From: Bacillota bacterium
Lineage (GTDB): Bacteria > Bacillota > Clostridia > Oscillospirales > Ruminococcaceae
Reading direction: 5' to 3'
Assembly (NCBI GenBank): GCA_023443315.1
Contig: JAEZVA010000070.1
Coordinates: forward strand, 1-45,360
DNA length: 45,360 bases
In this document: piece by piece, positions 24,372 through 33,391 of the stretch
Layout: each line of letters begins with the position of its first letter
Position numbering within the stretch: position 1 is the stretch's first letter
Made by a program: the position numbers and the translations under genes
Notes under the pieces: generated by a model
Database searches by the model: none
The model's input: the letters and a program-made list of their open reading frames with translations, nothing else
What the model was told of the DNA's origin: nothing

Positions 24372-25950
24372 CGTGTTGATCGTTGACGACGAGCCCATTG
24401 CAATCGATTCCATAGAGTATATTATTAAGGCGAGCTTCCCGAATATTGAGATTGCGGGAAAGGCGCGCACGGGCAGAGAGGCGATTGAAAAGGCATACGC
24501 CGTCCACCCAGACATCGTGATTATGGATATTAACATGCCCGGCATCAACGGGCTGGATGCGATGCGCAGCATACGCAAGGCAAACGCCGATGTACGACTA
24601 GTTGTGTCAAGCGCCTTTGACTACTTCGATTACGCCGTGGAAGCGGTGACCCTTTCGGTGGATGAATACCTGCTAAAGCCGGTTCGACGTGAAAAGATGG
24701 AGGAGGCGCTCAACAAGGTCATCAAAAAGATTGATGAGATGCGCAGCCAGGTCAAGCGGGAGCTGGAGCTCAAAGAGAAGTTTGAAATGGTTTTGCCGGT
24801 GCTTGAGACGGGGTTTATCAACGCCATCTGTATGTTTGACAGCAGCGAGCAGGACCTGCTCTCCTATTCCCACCTGTTCGACTGCGAGGGGCAGGGCGGC
24901 TACGTCATGACCGTCGAGTTCGGCGAAAAGACGGGCGGGGAGGTATTTAACAAGATCAGCGAGGGCGTGCGAAGCAACCGCCTGTATATCGGTTACCGCG
25001 ACATCCTTAAATCCCTATGTCGGTGCGTTGTGGGTCCCCTTATGCTCAACCGCATTATCGTGTTTGTGTTTGAGGATAAAAACGAAGATGCGTTTGAACA
25101 AAAGCTTGCCGCAATCGAAATTGCGCAGCGCTTTTTTAACAAGGCGCAGAGTATGAGCCCCGACCTTTCTATCGGCATCGGTGCATGGTGTGACAACATC
25201 TCGCACAGCAAGCGCTCCTACCACGAATCGCTGCGTGCGTTGCGTGTCGTGGATAGCCGCAGCTTCGAGCTGCCCGTCGTGCACTTTGATGACGTGATGG
25301 ATGAGCTTCCAAGCGGGGAGGTTGACGAGCTGTTCGGTCACAGCGTGTATACGGCAATCGCAGCGCAGGATGTATCCTCGGCGGGGCGTGCGTTTGATGA
25401 GCTCGTGTTTGAGCTACACGACGCAAAAGCCGACCTGGAGACCATGAAAGGCCGTATCGTGCTTTTGATGGCGGGCATAGGTAGGCGGTACGGCGCAGCG
25501 GTACATGACCTAAGCGGCACGCTTTCGGATGTTATTTCGGCAGGCGATGTTTCAAGACTGCGTGCGGTGTGTAAACGGCACATCGAGGAGGTCGTAAGTC
25601 AGATTACCTCCGGCAGACAAAAACGCGTCAACGCCGTGGTCGAAAAGGCAGACCAGTTTATGCGCGAAAACTACGACAAGGACATCGCGCTTGAGGATAT
25701 CGCGCGCGCGGTAAACCTTAGCCCCTTTTACTTTAGTCGGTTTTACAAGGAAGAAACGGGCGTCAATTTTATCGATAGGCTAACCGGCATCCGAATGGAT
25801 AAAGCAAAAGAGCTGATTGCAAGCAGCGAGCTATCCATGAAGGATGTGGCACGCTCTGTGGGGTACTCAGACCCCAACTACTTTTCCAAGCTGTTTAAGA
25901 AGGTGGTCGGAACAACGGCTTCCGAGTACAAGGAAGTATACGGAAAGTGA
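24358..25950 (+). CDS. Response regulator with AraC-type DNA-binding domain
   Basis: This 530-residue YesN-type regulator has an N-terminal receiver with VLIVDDEPIAIDSIEYI and the phospho-acceptor Asp about 55 in DIVIMDINMPG, plus the conserved Lys in LLKPVRREKM. A long middle linker region of about 280 residues (YesN-type) follows. The C-terminal about 100 residues are a double helix-turn-helix AraC domain (DIALEDIARAVNLSPFYFSRFYKEETG, then GYSDPNYFSKLFKKVVGTTASEYK). The ATG at 24358 sits six bases after GGAGG. It probably activates sugar uptake genes that lie outside this window. Confidence 0.92.
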   Translation: MNRYSVLIVDDEPIAIDSIEYIIKASFPNIEIAGKARTGREAIEKAYAVHPDIVIMDINMPGINGLDAMRSIRKANADVRLVVSSAFDYFDYAVEAVTLSVDEYLLKPVRREKMEEALNKVIKKIDEMRSQVKRELELKEKFEMVLPVLETGFINAICMFDSSEQDLLSYSHLFDCEGQGGYVMTVEFGEKTGGEVFNKISEGVRSNRLYIGYRDILKSLCRCVVGPLMLNRIIVFVFEDKNEDAFEQKLAAIEIAQRFFNKAQSMSPDLSIGIGAWCDNISHSKRSYHESLRALRVVDSRSFELPVVHFDDVMDELPSGEVDELFGHSVYTAIAAQDVSSAGRAFDELVFELHDAKADLETMKGRIVLLMAGIGRRYGAAVHDLSGTLSDVISAGDVSRLRAVCKRHIEEVVSQITSGRQKRVNAVVEKADQFMRENYDKDIALEDIARAVNLSPFYFSRFYKEETGVNFIDRLTGIRMDKAKELIASSELSMKDVARSVGYSDPNYFSKLFKKVVGTTASEYKEVYGK

Positions 25951-25960
25951 GGGTTGGCAG

Positions 25961-27028
25961 TTGAAACAATTTGTTTGCAGACGAATACCCATGGTTGTGT
26001 TTCTCATTGTATTTATCTTTGTTCCCTTTATTAGCGGCTGCGAGGGTCCAAACACAGCGTCGAGTGAACAACCGCAGGATAAACCGCTCTTAGTCGGTTT
26101 TTCTTTGGCTACACTCAAGGAGGACAGATGGCTGCGAGACCGAGACATCTTCCTCTCCAAGGCAAAGCAGGCAGGCATTGATGTGATTGTATCCAACGCA
26201 AACAACGACAGTGACCTGCAGTTTTCGCAGGTGCGCGATATGGTTGCGCAGGATATCGACATCCTTGTCATTATACCGCACGACCGCGAAAAGGCGGCGG
26301 ATTGTGTTGCAATTGCCAAAAAGGCGGGCATCCCCGTTATCTCGTATGATCGCCTCGTCAACAATGCGGACGTGGATGTATACGTCTCGTTTGACAACGT
26401 GAAGGTTGGTCGTCTTCAGGGTGAAGGCATTACAAAGGCAGTACCCACCGGCGGCTACATAATCCTAAACGGCTCGCCCAACGACAACAACAGTCCCATG
26501 TTCCGTGAGGGATATATGAGCGTGCTGCAACCCCTGATTGACAGCGGTCAAATCGAGATCAAGGCGGAAACGTGGGTGGATAACTGGCGGCGTGAAACGG
26601 CGTATGAGTTTGTTTCTCAGGCACTTGAGGATAACCCCGGCGAGGTAAACGCAATCTTAGCTGGCAACGACTCGCTTGCTTGGGGCTCGATTGATGCCCT
26701 TGCCGAAGCGCGGCTTGCCGAGACGGTAAAGGTGGTAGGGCACGACGCTGACCTTGCCGCCTGTCAACGAATCGTGGTCGGAACACAGATGCTCACCATC
26801 TACAAGCCTATCCGTAATCTGGTTGAGGCGGCGGTGGAGCTGTGCGTCCTCATTGCGGCAGGGGAGAAACCCAAGGCGGAGAACACCATCTTCGACGGCA
26901 CCTACGAGGTACCGTATGTGATGATTGATGTGGTCGCCGTGACAAAGGAGAATATGGACGATACCGTCATCAAGGACGGCTTCTACCTCAAAGAGGATGT
27001 GTATCGCATCGCAAAGAGCGACGAATAG
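25961..27028 (+). CDS. Sugar-binding lipoprotein (Peripla_BP_4, XylF-like)
   Basis: This 355-residue protein has a lipoprotein signal peptide ending at lipobox FISGC, so it is anchored by lipid outside the membrane. The mature part is a type I periplasmic binding fold with DIDILVIIPHDREKAADC, GIPVISYDRLV, DVYVSFDNVKVGRLQGEG and NAILAGNDSLAWGSIDAL, typical of xylose- or ribose-binding proteins. The likely start is TTG at 25961 with GAGGG seven bases before; an ATG at 25991 is possible. It follows the regulator by ten bases and is thus the second binding protein in the sensing operon. No permease or ATPase genes follow. Confidence 0.85.
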   Translation: MKQFVCRRIPMVVFLIVFIFVPFISGCEGPNTASSEQPQDKPLLVGFSLATLKEDRWLRDRDIFLSKAKQAGIDVIVSNANNDSDLQFSQVRDMVAQDIDILVIIPHDREKAADCVAIAKKAGIPVISYDRLVNNADVDVYVSFDNVKVGRLQGEGITKAVPTGGYIILNGSPNDNNSPMFREGYMSVLQPLIDSGQIEIKAETWVDNWRRETAYEFVSQALEDNPGEVNAILAGNDSLAWGSIDALAEARLAETVKVVGHDADLAACQRIVVGTQMLTIYKPIRNLVEAAVELCVLIAAGEKPKAENTIFDGTYEVPYVMIDVVAVTKENMDDTVIKDGFYLKEDVYRIAKSDE

Positions 27029-27045
27029 ACTAAGCGCATAAATAT

Positions 27046-27089
27046 AACACCGAGTAGATGCCACACAGGGCAAATACTCGGTGTTTTAT
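27046..27089. terminator. Terminator between convergent operons
   Basis: AACACCGAGTA and TACTCGGTGTT form an 11-bp stem, with TTTT on the plus strand. It serves the sensing operon and perhaps the opposing argS operon. Confidence 0.85.
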
Positions 27090-27105
27090 GTTGTTTGCTA
27101 TGTTG

Positions 27106-28251
27106 CTAGTATATAATCCCGCCGTATCGTGCTGCAATCTCGGCAAGGCGATTGGGGGGGATAAAGCTTTGTGAATCCACAAGCGCACGACCCTGATAGT
27201 GCAGCAGCGCCTGCTCCAGAGAAGCCTCGTCGTCGCAGTGCACTAGAATCGGCAGGGCTGCCATATGTGCGTTTTCCGCCAGTAGGTGCGCGTCATCGAT
27301 GCTGGTAACCATAACTGCGATTACGTCGATACCGCTGGTATCCGCCGCCTCAATTAGAGCCTCGCTCATGTCAAGGGTACAGTACAACGGGGGGCTTATT
27401 TCGGGTGCTTCGGGCAGAAAGAACGCCTCTTTGTGGTTTGCCGCAAGCAGCTCGCCTTCGGCGGGCGATTTTTGCGGCAGATGCTCAGTATAGGCGGTGT
27501 CCTGCACCACCGTTTTCATCGCGCGGATGTGCGCAGGCATTACGCCGTAACGACCGCCGATGATCTGCGCGCCCGCCCGTAACAGAGACACCGACTCAAA
27601 CGCCATGCTCTGGGGAGAAAGGTCGTACAGATGTGGCAGCACAGGGTTCGGGCTTCCCGCATCAACCCGTGCTATCAAGGGAACGGATGCGTATGGGTAC
27701 AGCCGTCGCAGGGAATCCACAAGCGGGGCAATCCCCCCCGCCGCGGTTACGCCAAAGGCGGCAGCCCCCAAGCTCTGGGCGGTAATCAGTGCCGCAAGCA
27801 CATCGGCATCCCGCAGGGTCGTTCGGCAGTCGTCGCCAATCTCCATCGCCGCAAGGACGGGAAGAGAGAAGGAACGCGCGGCTAAGAGTGCAGCGCGCAG
27901 GTCGGCAATGCTCGTAAAGCCGTCGAGATAAACAAACGACAGCCCCGCGTACACACGAAGCTTGTCACGGTAAAAGGCGACTAGCCGTTCAAAGGTCGTG
28001 CGACCAAACGGAACAATGTCGATATCCGAGAGCGGCACAATACCGCCGACGGGAACCCTACCGCCCGCCACAGCGGTGACCGCCTGCACAAGCGTTTCAT
28101 CCGGGCACGGAACCAGCACCGCGTGTGAACCCGCAGCGATATACTCCGCCGTCTGCTGTGCAAGCTCATCCGGGTCGGGCATGCCTTGATTATCTGGGGC
28201 AATAAATGAAATGCCGTCGAGTAAAAAGGGCCGTTTATCGGGTATGTCCAT
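27106..28251 (-). CDS. MetH-like protein without zinc cysteines
   Basis: This 381-residue protein resembles the N-terminal half of cobalamin-dependent methionine synthase. Residues about 1-270 align to the homocysteine S-methyltransferase barrel (start FLLDGISF, then AAFGVTAAGG and IIGGRYGVMPAHIRAMK). Residues about 290-381 resemble the first part of a pterin-binding domain and end at YGGIIY. In active enzymes the zinc ligands are Cys in GINC and the pair in GGCCGTTP-HI. Here they read GVT and GGRYGVMPAHI, so all three cysteines are gone. It should not bind zinc or activate homocysteine in the usual way. ATG 28251 follows AAAGG; ATG 28299 has no site. Last gene of the argS transcript. Confidence 0.7.
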   Translation of the reverse strand: MDIPDKRPFLLDGISFIAPDNQGMPDPDELAQQTAEYIAAGSHAVLVPCPDETLVQAVTAVAGGRVPVGGIVPLSDIDIVPFGRTTFERLVAFYRDKLRVYAGLSFVYLDGFTSIADLRAALLAARSFSLPVLAAMEIGDDCRTTLRDADVLAALITAQSLGAAAFGVTAAGGIAPLVDSLRRLYPYASVPLIARVDAGSPNPVLPHLYDLSPQSMAFESVSLLRAGAQIIGGRYGVMPAHIRAMKTVVQDTAYTEHLPQKSPAEGELLAANHKEAFFLPEAPEISPPLYCTLDMSEALIEAADTSGIDVIAVMVTSIDDAHLLAENAHMAALPILVHCDDEASLEQALLHYQGRALVDSQSFIPPNRLAEIAARYGGIIY

Positions 28252-28332
28252 CTCGGTTACCTTTACCTCCGTTGGCGGTTTTGGACAGTGCCAAAACATA
28301 GCCGTCTAAAGTATTCGCGTACACAAGCAGAG

Positions 28333-30027
28333 CTACATCGTTTCGGGTGCGGTAATCTTTAACAGTGCCAGCACGTTTTTAAGCGTGATGCGTACGGCAC
28401 TGCACAAGTTCAGGCGTGCCTGCATCAGCGGCTCGTCGTCGCTTTTTACACGGTGCGCGTTATAAAACTTATGGAACATCGTCGCAAGATCCACACAGTA
28501 GCGGGTCATGCGGGCAGGGTCGTAGTTCTTTGCCGCCTCGTCCACCTCTCCCGGCAGCTTTGCTAGGTGGCGAATCAGCTCCATCTCCTCTCGAGAGGAC
28601 AGCTTGCAAAGCTCTTCGGGGGTGCAGGCGCGCATAGTCGTGCCCTCTGCCCCTAAATTTTTAAAAATGCTGCAGATCCTTGCGTGCGCATACTGTACAT
28701 AGTACACGGGGTTTTGCGCACTCTGTTCTACGGCAAGGTCAAGGTCAAAGTCGAAATGGCTGTTGGGCTCGCGCAGGTTAAAGTAGAAACGCGCCGCATC
28801 CACCGGCACCTCATCAAGCAGGTCGTTTAAGGTGATAGCCTTTCCCGTTCGCTTGCTCATGCGCACCACAGTGCCGCCGCGAACAAGGCGAACCAGCTGC
28901 ATCAATACGATGTCCAGTCGGTCGCTGTCAATGCCAATGGCGGTCATAGCACCCTTGAGCCTACCCACATGTCCGTGATGGTCGGCGCCCCAGATGTTGA
29001 TGACCTGATCATAGCCGCGCTCCACAAACTTGTTGTAGTGGTAAGCGATATCCGCAGCAAAATAGGTGGGAATGCCGTTTGCGCGAACCAGTACATCATC
29101 CTTTTCCGCGCCGAAGGCGGTGGCCTTGTACCACAAGGCGCCGTCCTTTTCATAGGTATAGCCGTTTTTCGCAAGCAAGAGGAGTGCCTCCTCAATCTTG
29201 CTGGGCTTGCCTTCGTGCAGAACGCTTTCGTAAAACCACTTATCGTAGTTCACACGGTACTGTCCAAGGTCGTCTTTGAGCTTTTCCACATTGCGGGGCA
29301 GCGCAAACTCAACGAGCGCCTTCTTGCGCACGTCTTCGTCGGCACTTACATACCCGTCGGCATGAATAGCGGCAAACTCCTTTGCACGCTCCTTAATATC
29401 ATCACCCTGATAGCCGTCCTCGGGGAAATCGATGTTATCCTTGTACAGCTGAAGATAGCGTGCGTTTAATGAGTTCGCGAACTTTTCAATCTGGTTGCCT
29501 GCGTCGTTTACATAAAACTCTCTTGTTACGTCAAAGCCCGCATACTCCAACACCGCTGCAAGACAGTCGCCCAAAGCGCCGCCGCGCGCGTTGCCCATGT
29601 GCATGGGGCCTGTTGGGTTTGCGGATACGAACTCCACCATCGTTTTTTTGCCTTTACCGTAACTTGTGCGCCCGTACCGCTCGTCCTCGGTCAAGACCGC
29701 CGCTACGCTCTTAGCAAACCACGAAGCATCCAAAAAGAAGTTGATAAAGCCCGGTCCCGCAATCTCGCAGCGGGCAAACGAGGTGCCCTCTAATACGCAG
29801 TTGTCGCAGATAATCTCCGCAATGCGTTTGGGCGGCAGGCGAAACGCGCGTGCGCTCACCATAGCGGCGTTGGTCGCAAAGTCGCCGTGGGTGGTATCTG
29901 CGGGAATCTCAATGGTGAATGCGGGCATCGTTTCCGCGGGCAGATCGCTTGCGGCAACCGCGCGTCCTATGGACGCAAGCAAAATATCCTTGAGCTCATT
30001 TTGAGCGGTTTTAATCAGATCGACCAT
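28333..30027 (-). CDS. argS: Arginyl-tRNA synthetase
   Basis: This 564-residue class I synthetase charges tRNA-Arg. The HIGH-type motif reads HMGN (143-146, in ANPTGPMHMGNARGG), and the KMSKS-type motif reads RMSKRTGKA (about 388). The C-terminal DALR anticodon-binding domain ends with LNLCSAVRITLKNVLALLKI. The start at 30027 gives MVDLIKTAQNEL and follows AAGGAAGG nine bases upstream; the longer frame adds 25 residues without similarity to the family. It is followed after 80 bases by the MetH-like gene. Confidence 0.95.
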   Translation of the reverse strand: MVDLIKTAQNELKDILLASIGRAVAASDLPAETMPAFTIEIPADTTHGDFATNAAMVSARAFRLPPKRIAEIICDNCVLEGTSFARCEIAGPGFINFFLDASWFAKSVAAVLTEDERYGRTSYGKGKKTMVEFVSANPTGPMHMGNARGGALGDCLAAVLEYAGFDVTREFYVNDAGNQIEKFANSLNARYLQLYKDNIDFPEDGYQGDDIKERAKEFAAIHADGYVSADEDVRKKALVEFALPRNVEKLKDDLGQYRVNYDKWFYESVLHEGKPSKIEEALLLLAKNGYTYEKDGALWYKATAFGAEKDDVLVRANGIPTYFAADIAYHYNKFVERGYDQVINIWGADHHGHVGRLKGAMTAIGIDSDRLDIVLMQLVRLVRGGTVVRMSKRTGKAITLNDLLDEVPVDAARFYFNLREPNSHFDFDLDLAVEQSAQNPVYYVQYAHARICSIFKNLGAEGTTMRACTPEELCKLSSREEMELIRHLAKLPGEVDEAAKNYDPARMTRYCVDLATMFHKFYNAHRVKSDDEPLMQARLNLCSAVRITLKNVLALLKITAPETM

Positions 30028-30120
30028 TGATGTGATCCTTCCTTTCTGGGTGCTACGCGTCTTGGGGATAAGCAAAGGGTTCGGCAGTAAGCCCCAAAGC
30101 ACAAGACCCGTTTGAAAGAG

Positions 30121-30558
30121 CTATCTTTCAAACTTTTGACACTCCTTGACGTTGATGTATACCTCGTTTTCGCTGGCAAGGCTTGAATTGATATCAAGCG
30201 AATACTTAAAGCTGACGTCACCGCCGCTGTCGCTTAGGCTGTTGGTGATGCTGTCAGAGAACACCCCAATCATAATCTCGCCCTCGCCGGTATCGTAGTG
30301 ACACAGATGACGCTTGCCCTTTTCAATAATCAGCTCCGATCGGTTTGCGCCTCGTCGCTTGAGCACCACGCTGTTGTCGCCCTCAACTTCTAGCATCGTC
30401 GTTGTTCCCGCAAAGCCGGTCGCCTCAGACTCCTTATAGCAGATAATCTGCTTGCCGTTTTTGGTAAACAGGTTACCGAGTGTGGTCAGCTCCATGGTAT
30501 CCGACTCGCCGTCTATACTGGAGATTCCCTTAATAGAAATCAGTACATCCTTTTTCAT
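30121..30558 (-). CDS. DUF1934 family protein (YwiB-like)
   Basis: This protein of about 145 residues has the DUF1934 beta-barrel pattern: DVLISIKGISSIDGESDTMELTT at the start, then alternating strands through GFAGTTTMLEVEGDNSVVLKR, and a C-terminal FKYSLDINSSLASENEVYINVK. The family is small, calycin-like and of unknown function, and is often next to argS in Firmicutes, as here. Two ATGs are possible: the first (30570) has GGAAAGG only one base away, so the second (30558) is preferred, though its spacing is long. Confidence 0.82.
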   Translation of the reverse strand: MKKDVLISIKGISSIDGESDTMELTTLGNLFTKNGKQIICYKESEATGFAGTTTMLEVEGDNSVVLKRRGANRSELIIEKGKRHLCHYDTGEGEIMIGVFSDSITNSLSDSGGDVSFKYSLDINSSLASENEVYINVKECQKFER

Positions 30559-30631
30559 TGCAAAGCCCATGCCTTTCCGTTTTTATGCTCAGTCGTATAA
30601 ACACAAATATTAGTCCGCAAAGCCCATACGG

Positions 30632-31444
30632 TCAGTAGTTCTCGATGTCGATGATATGTACGTTTTCCTTAATATGCCCTCCGAGAAAACGCTCGGCGAT
30701 TGAGGCGAAGTCGTCCGCCTGGTCGCTGATGTAAAAGCGAACCCCGCCTTCTTCGTCGCGGTTATTCACAAGCCCCATCGCCTTGAGCGAGGCAGCGGCA
30801 AAACGCGCCGTTTCCTTGCCTGCGTCAATCAAGGTAATGTCGTCGCCCAGAATATCCGAGATGATGGGGTATAAAAGCGGATAGTGGGTACAACCAAGGA
30901 TTACCGTGTCAAGATCTTCGCCTTTTAGATCGCGTAGGTACCCCTCGGCAACCAGCCTGGTGACGGGGTTATCGCGGTCGATAAAGCCGTTTTCTACCAG
31001 CGGAACAAACAGCGGACAGGCCTTGCCTACCACACGTGCGTTTGGCTTAATCGAACGAATTGCCTTGCCGTATGCGCCGCTGCGAACCGTTGCGGAAGTG
31101 CCGATAATACCGATGCCGCTACCCCTGCTTGCAGCGCATGCCGCCTGAGCTGCGGGGTCAAGTACGCGAATGACAGGGATGGTATACTCCGCCGCCATCT
31201 GGTCGGTTAGGATGGAGCTTACCGTGCCGCAGGCGATGATGATTAGCTTGACATCGTGCGTCAGCAAAAAGCGAATATCCTGCCGCGCGTATTTCAAAAT
31301 GGTTTCACGGCTGCGGCTGCCATAAGGCACGCGCGAGGTGTCGCCAAAATACACGATGTTTTCATGGGGCAGAAGCTCTTTTAGCTCCTTGACGGTGGTA
31401 AGCCCGCCAAGACCTGAATCGAATACGCCGATGCTTCGATTATC
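30632..31444 (-). CDS. murI: Glutamate racemase
   Basis: This 270-residue cofactor-independent racemase makes D-glutamate for peptidoglycan. It begins GVFDSGLGGLTTVKEL with the active-site DSGLGG loop. The catalytic cysteines are Cys73 (IACGTVSS) and Cys about 184 (LGCTHYPLL). YFGDTSRVPYGSRS is the conserved substrate loop. The ATG at 31444 has GGGAGG five bases upstream; a longer frame from 31483 lacks a site. It lies 46 bases downstream of ddl, so two steps of cell-wall precursor supply are co-transcribed. Confidence 0.95.
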   Translation of the reverse strand, partial: DNRSIGVFDSGLGGLTTVKELKELLPHENIVYFGDTSRVPYGSRSRETILKYARQDIRFLLTHDVKLIIIACGTVSSILTDQMAAEYTIPVIRVLDPAAQAACAASRGSGIGIIGTSATVRSGAYGKAIRSIKPNARVVGKACPLFVPLVENGFIDRDNPVTRLVAEGYLRDLKGEDLDTVILGCTHYPLLYPIISDILGDDITLIDAGKETARFAAASLKAMGLVNNRDEEGGVRFYISDQADDFASIAERFLGGHIKENVHIIDIENY

Positions 31445-31490
31445 CATTCCTACCTCCCGGTTCGCATAGGGTTCGTTTTTCATTGCAGGG

Positions 31491-32564
31491 TTAAATTAGA
31501 AACTTACGCTCGAGCGCAAGGGTAATCAGCCGGTCAATCAGCTCGGGGTAAGGGATGCCGTATGCCTCAAACAGCTTGGGGTACATGCTGATGTGTGTAA
31601 AGCCAGGGATGGTGTTAATCTCGTTAAGTAACACCGTGCCATCTTTTTTTACAAAGAAATCGACGCGCGAAAGCCCCGCACAGCACAGAGCACGGTAGGT
31701 TTTCACCGCCATGTCGCGTACTGTCTGCGCCGTTTTCTCGTCAATACGGGCGGGGATATAAAGGTCGGTGGTGTCGTCGATGTACTTTGCGTTGTAGTCG
31801 TAGAAGACCGCCTTGGGTGCAATCTCCCCCACAACCGATGCGATGGGCGCGTCGTTGCCAAGCACCGCGCACTCAATCTCCTGCCCAACGACCGCCTGCT
31901 CTGCCACAACCTTTTTATCATGGGACAGCGCAAGAATAGCCGCCTGCCTTAAGCTCTCTTTATCGCTTGCGCGGCTTACCCCGACCGACGATCCCGCATT
32001 GGCGGGTTTTATAAACATCGGGTAACCGAGTTTTTCACTTAATCGTTTTTCTAGCGCATCAAAGTCATTTAGTGCATCGGCGTAAAACCAGTCCCACGGC
32101 GTACTGGGTATACCCGCGCCGTCGGTGGTAATGCGCGCAATGACCTTATCCATACACACGGCGCTTGAAAGGGTGTCGCAGCCTACAAACGGGATGCCCG
32201 CAACGGTAAACAGACCTTGCAGTGTGCCGTCCTCGCAGTTTTTGCCGTGCACAACGGGGAACACCGCATCCAAACGGATCATCGACGCAGTGCCGTTGGG
32301 AGAAAGCTCCACAATGCCGTGAACCGAGCGGTCGGGGCTGATAAACGCGGGGGCGGTATGACCCGATTCCACCCATCGGTTTTCACGAATATCCTCAATG
32401 CTACCGGTGTAGCGCAGCCAGCGACCGTCCTTGGTAACGCCAAGCATGATAACGTCATATTTTTGCCTGTTGATGTTATTAAGCACCGAGCTTGCACTAA
32501 TCAGCGATACCTCGTACTCGCTGGATGCGCCGCCGAACACAACCCCAATAGTAAGTCTTGACAA
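31491..32564 (-). CDS. ddl: D-alanine--D-alanine ligase
   Basis: This 357-residue ATP-grasp ligase joins two D-Ala for peptidoglycan. The N-terminal GVVFGGASSEYEVSLISA and the ATP-binding FIKPANAGSSVGVSRA are family signatures. The omega-loop reads DYNAKY, with the Tyr expected for D-Ala-D-Ala rather than D-Ala-D-Lac synthesis, and the C-terminal LLNEINTIPGFTHISMYPKL supplies the metal ligands. The start is TTG with GGGAG upstream. It is the first gene of the ddl-murI-DUF1934-argS-MetH-like transcript. Confidence 0.95.
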   Translation of the reverse strand: MSRLTIGVVFGGASSEYEVSLISASSVLNNINRQKYDVIMLGVTKDGRWLRYTGSIEDIRENRWVESGHTAPAFISPDRSVHGIVELSPNGTASMIRLDAVFPVVHGKNCEDGTLQGLFTVAGIPFVGCDTLSSAVCMDKVIARITTDGAGIPSTPWDWFYADALNDFDALEKRLSEKLGYPMFIKPANAGSSVGVSRASDKESLRQAAILALSHDKKVVAEQAVVGQEIECAVLGNDAPIASVVGEIAPKAVFYDYNAKYIDDTTDLYIPARIDEKTAQTVRDMAVKTYRALCCAGLSRVDFFVKKDGTVLLNEINTIPGFTHISMYPKLFEAYGIPYPELIDRLITLALERKFLI

Positions 32565-32693
32565 GATGCGTCACACTCCCGTAATATAAAAGGATATAAT
32601 ACCTATATTAATATAAAGCATATTGAAAACGACCAAAAAGTAGTACGGCAGGCGCGGGCAAAACCGCCCCAGTAACTACAAACAATACAGTTC

Positions 32694-32722
32694 ATTCTAG
32701 CAAAATACAAGGGCAAAAGCAA
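32694..32722 (-). promoter_or_regulatory. Promoter of the ddl operon
   Basis: On the minus strand TTGCTT (32722-32717) and TAGAAT (32699-32694) are 17 bases apart. The leader to ddl is about 125 bases and contains a small GGGC/GCCC hairpin. Confidence 0.65.
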
Positions 32723-32783
32723 TATTTATTCGCCGTTACATGAAAAAACCAATGGCATACGCTTAAAATATGGGGACATGCTG

Positions 32784-32812
32784 TTGACTTATACTTCATT
32801 CTATGCTATATT
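32784..32812 (+). promoter_or_regulatory. Promoter of rpmG-secE-nusG
   Basis: TTGACT and TATATT are 17 bases apart, about 140 bases upstream of rpmG. The leader contains GCGCGCAT/ATGCGC and TGCGGCG/CGCCGCA hairpins. Confidence 0.7.
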
Positions 32813-32956
32813 TATGATACCTCTAAAAGGGTTATTTTTTTTGCGCGCATTTTTATGCGCCACAAAATAGCTTGCGGCGTCGCCGCACCATGGGGTCACA
32901 GGATCCTTTGTTTTTTCGAGGGAGGCAAAAAAATCCGTTTTATTGGAGGTGCCGAT

Positions 32957-33106
32957 ATGAGAGTTCGGGTAACCATGGCTTGCACCGAATGCAAGCAGCG
33001 CAACTACAACACCATGAAGAACAAGAAGAACGACCCCGACAGACTGGAAATGAATAAGTATTGCCGGTTCTGTAAGAAACACACATCCCACAAGGAAACC
33101 AAGTAA
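32957..33106 (+). CDS. rpmG: 50S ribosomal protein L33
   Basis: This 49-residue protein is missing from many automatic calls because of its size. It carries Cys9, Cys12, Cys36 and Cys39 in two CxxC pairs, so it is the zinc-binding form of L33. MRVRVTMACTECKQRNY and the C-terminal YCRFCKKHTSHKETK are typical. TTGGAGGT precedes the ATG. It is directly followed by secE and nusG, the standard Firmicute order. Confidence 0.96.
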   Translation: MRVRVTMACTECKQRNYNTMKNKKNDPDRLEMNKYCRFCKKHTSHKETK

Positions 33107-33128
33107 GGGAAGAACAGGAGGGACCATA

Positions 33129-33365
33129 ATGACCGCGAGTTCAGAAAAGAAAGAGCGCAAATTCAGTCCTGCACGTTTCTTCCAAAGGATAGCCCGCTTT
33201 TTTAGAGACATGCGCGGCGAGACGAAAAAGATCGTTTGGCCGACATGGAAGCAGCTGTGGAGCAGCACCCTATTGGTGCTAGCCATCATGCTGGGTGCGG
33301 GAGTAATCATCTGGGTGCTTGACGTTGTGTTCGGCGCGTTGGTGAAGCTAGTCCTTGGTGCCTGA
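33129..33365 (+). CDS. secE: Preprotein translocase subunit SecE
   Basis: This 78-residue protein has a charged N-terminal part, the conserved amphipathic segment (GETKKIVWPTWKQL) and a single membrane helix (about residues 45-70). It stabilises SecY in the protein-conducting channel. It sits 22 bases after rpmG with an AGGAGG before its ATG. Confidence 0.95.
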   Translation: MTASSEKKERKFSPARFFQRIARFFRDMRGETKKIVWPTWKQLWSSTLLVLAIMLGAGVIIWVLDVVFGALVKLVLGA

Positions 33366-33391
33366 TTTTAGCGTAGGCGGGAGGAAACACT

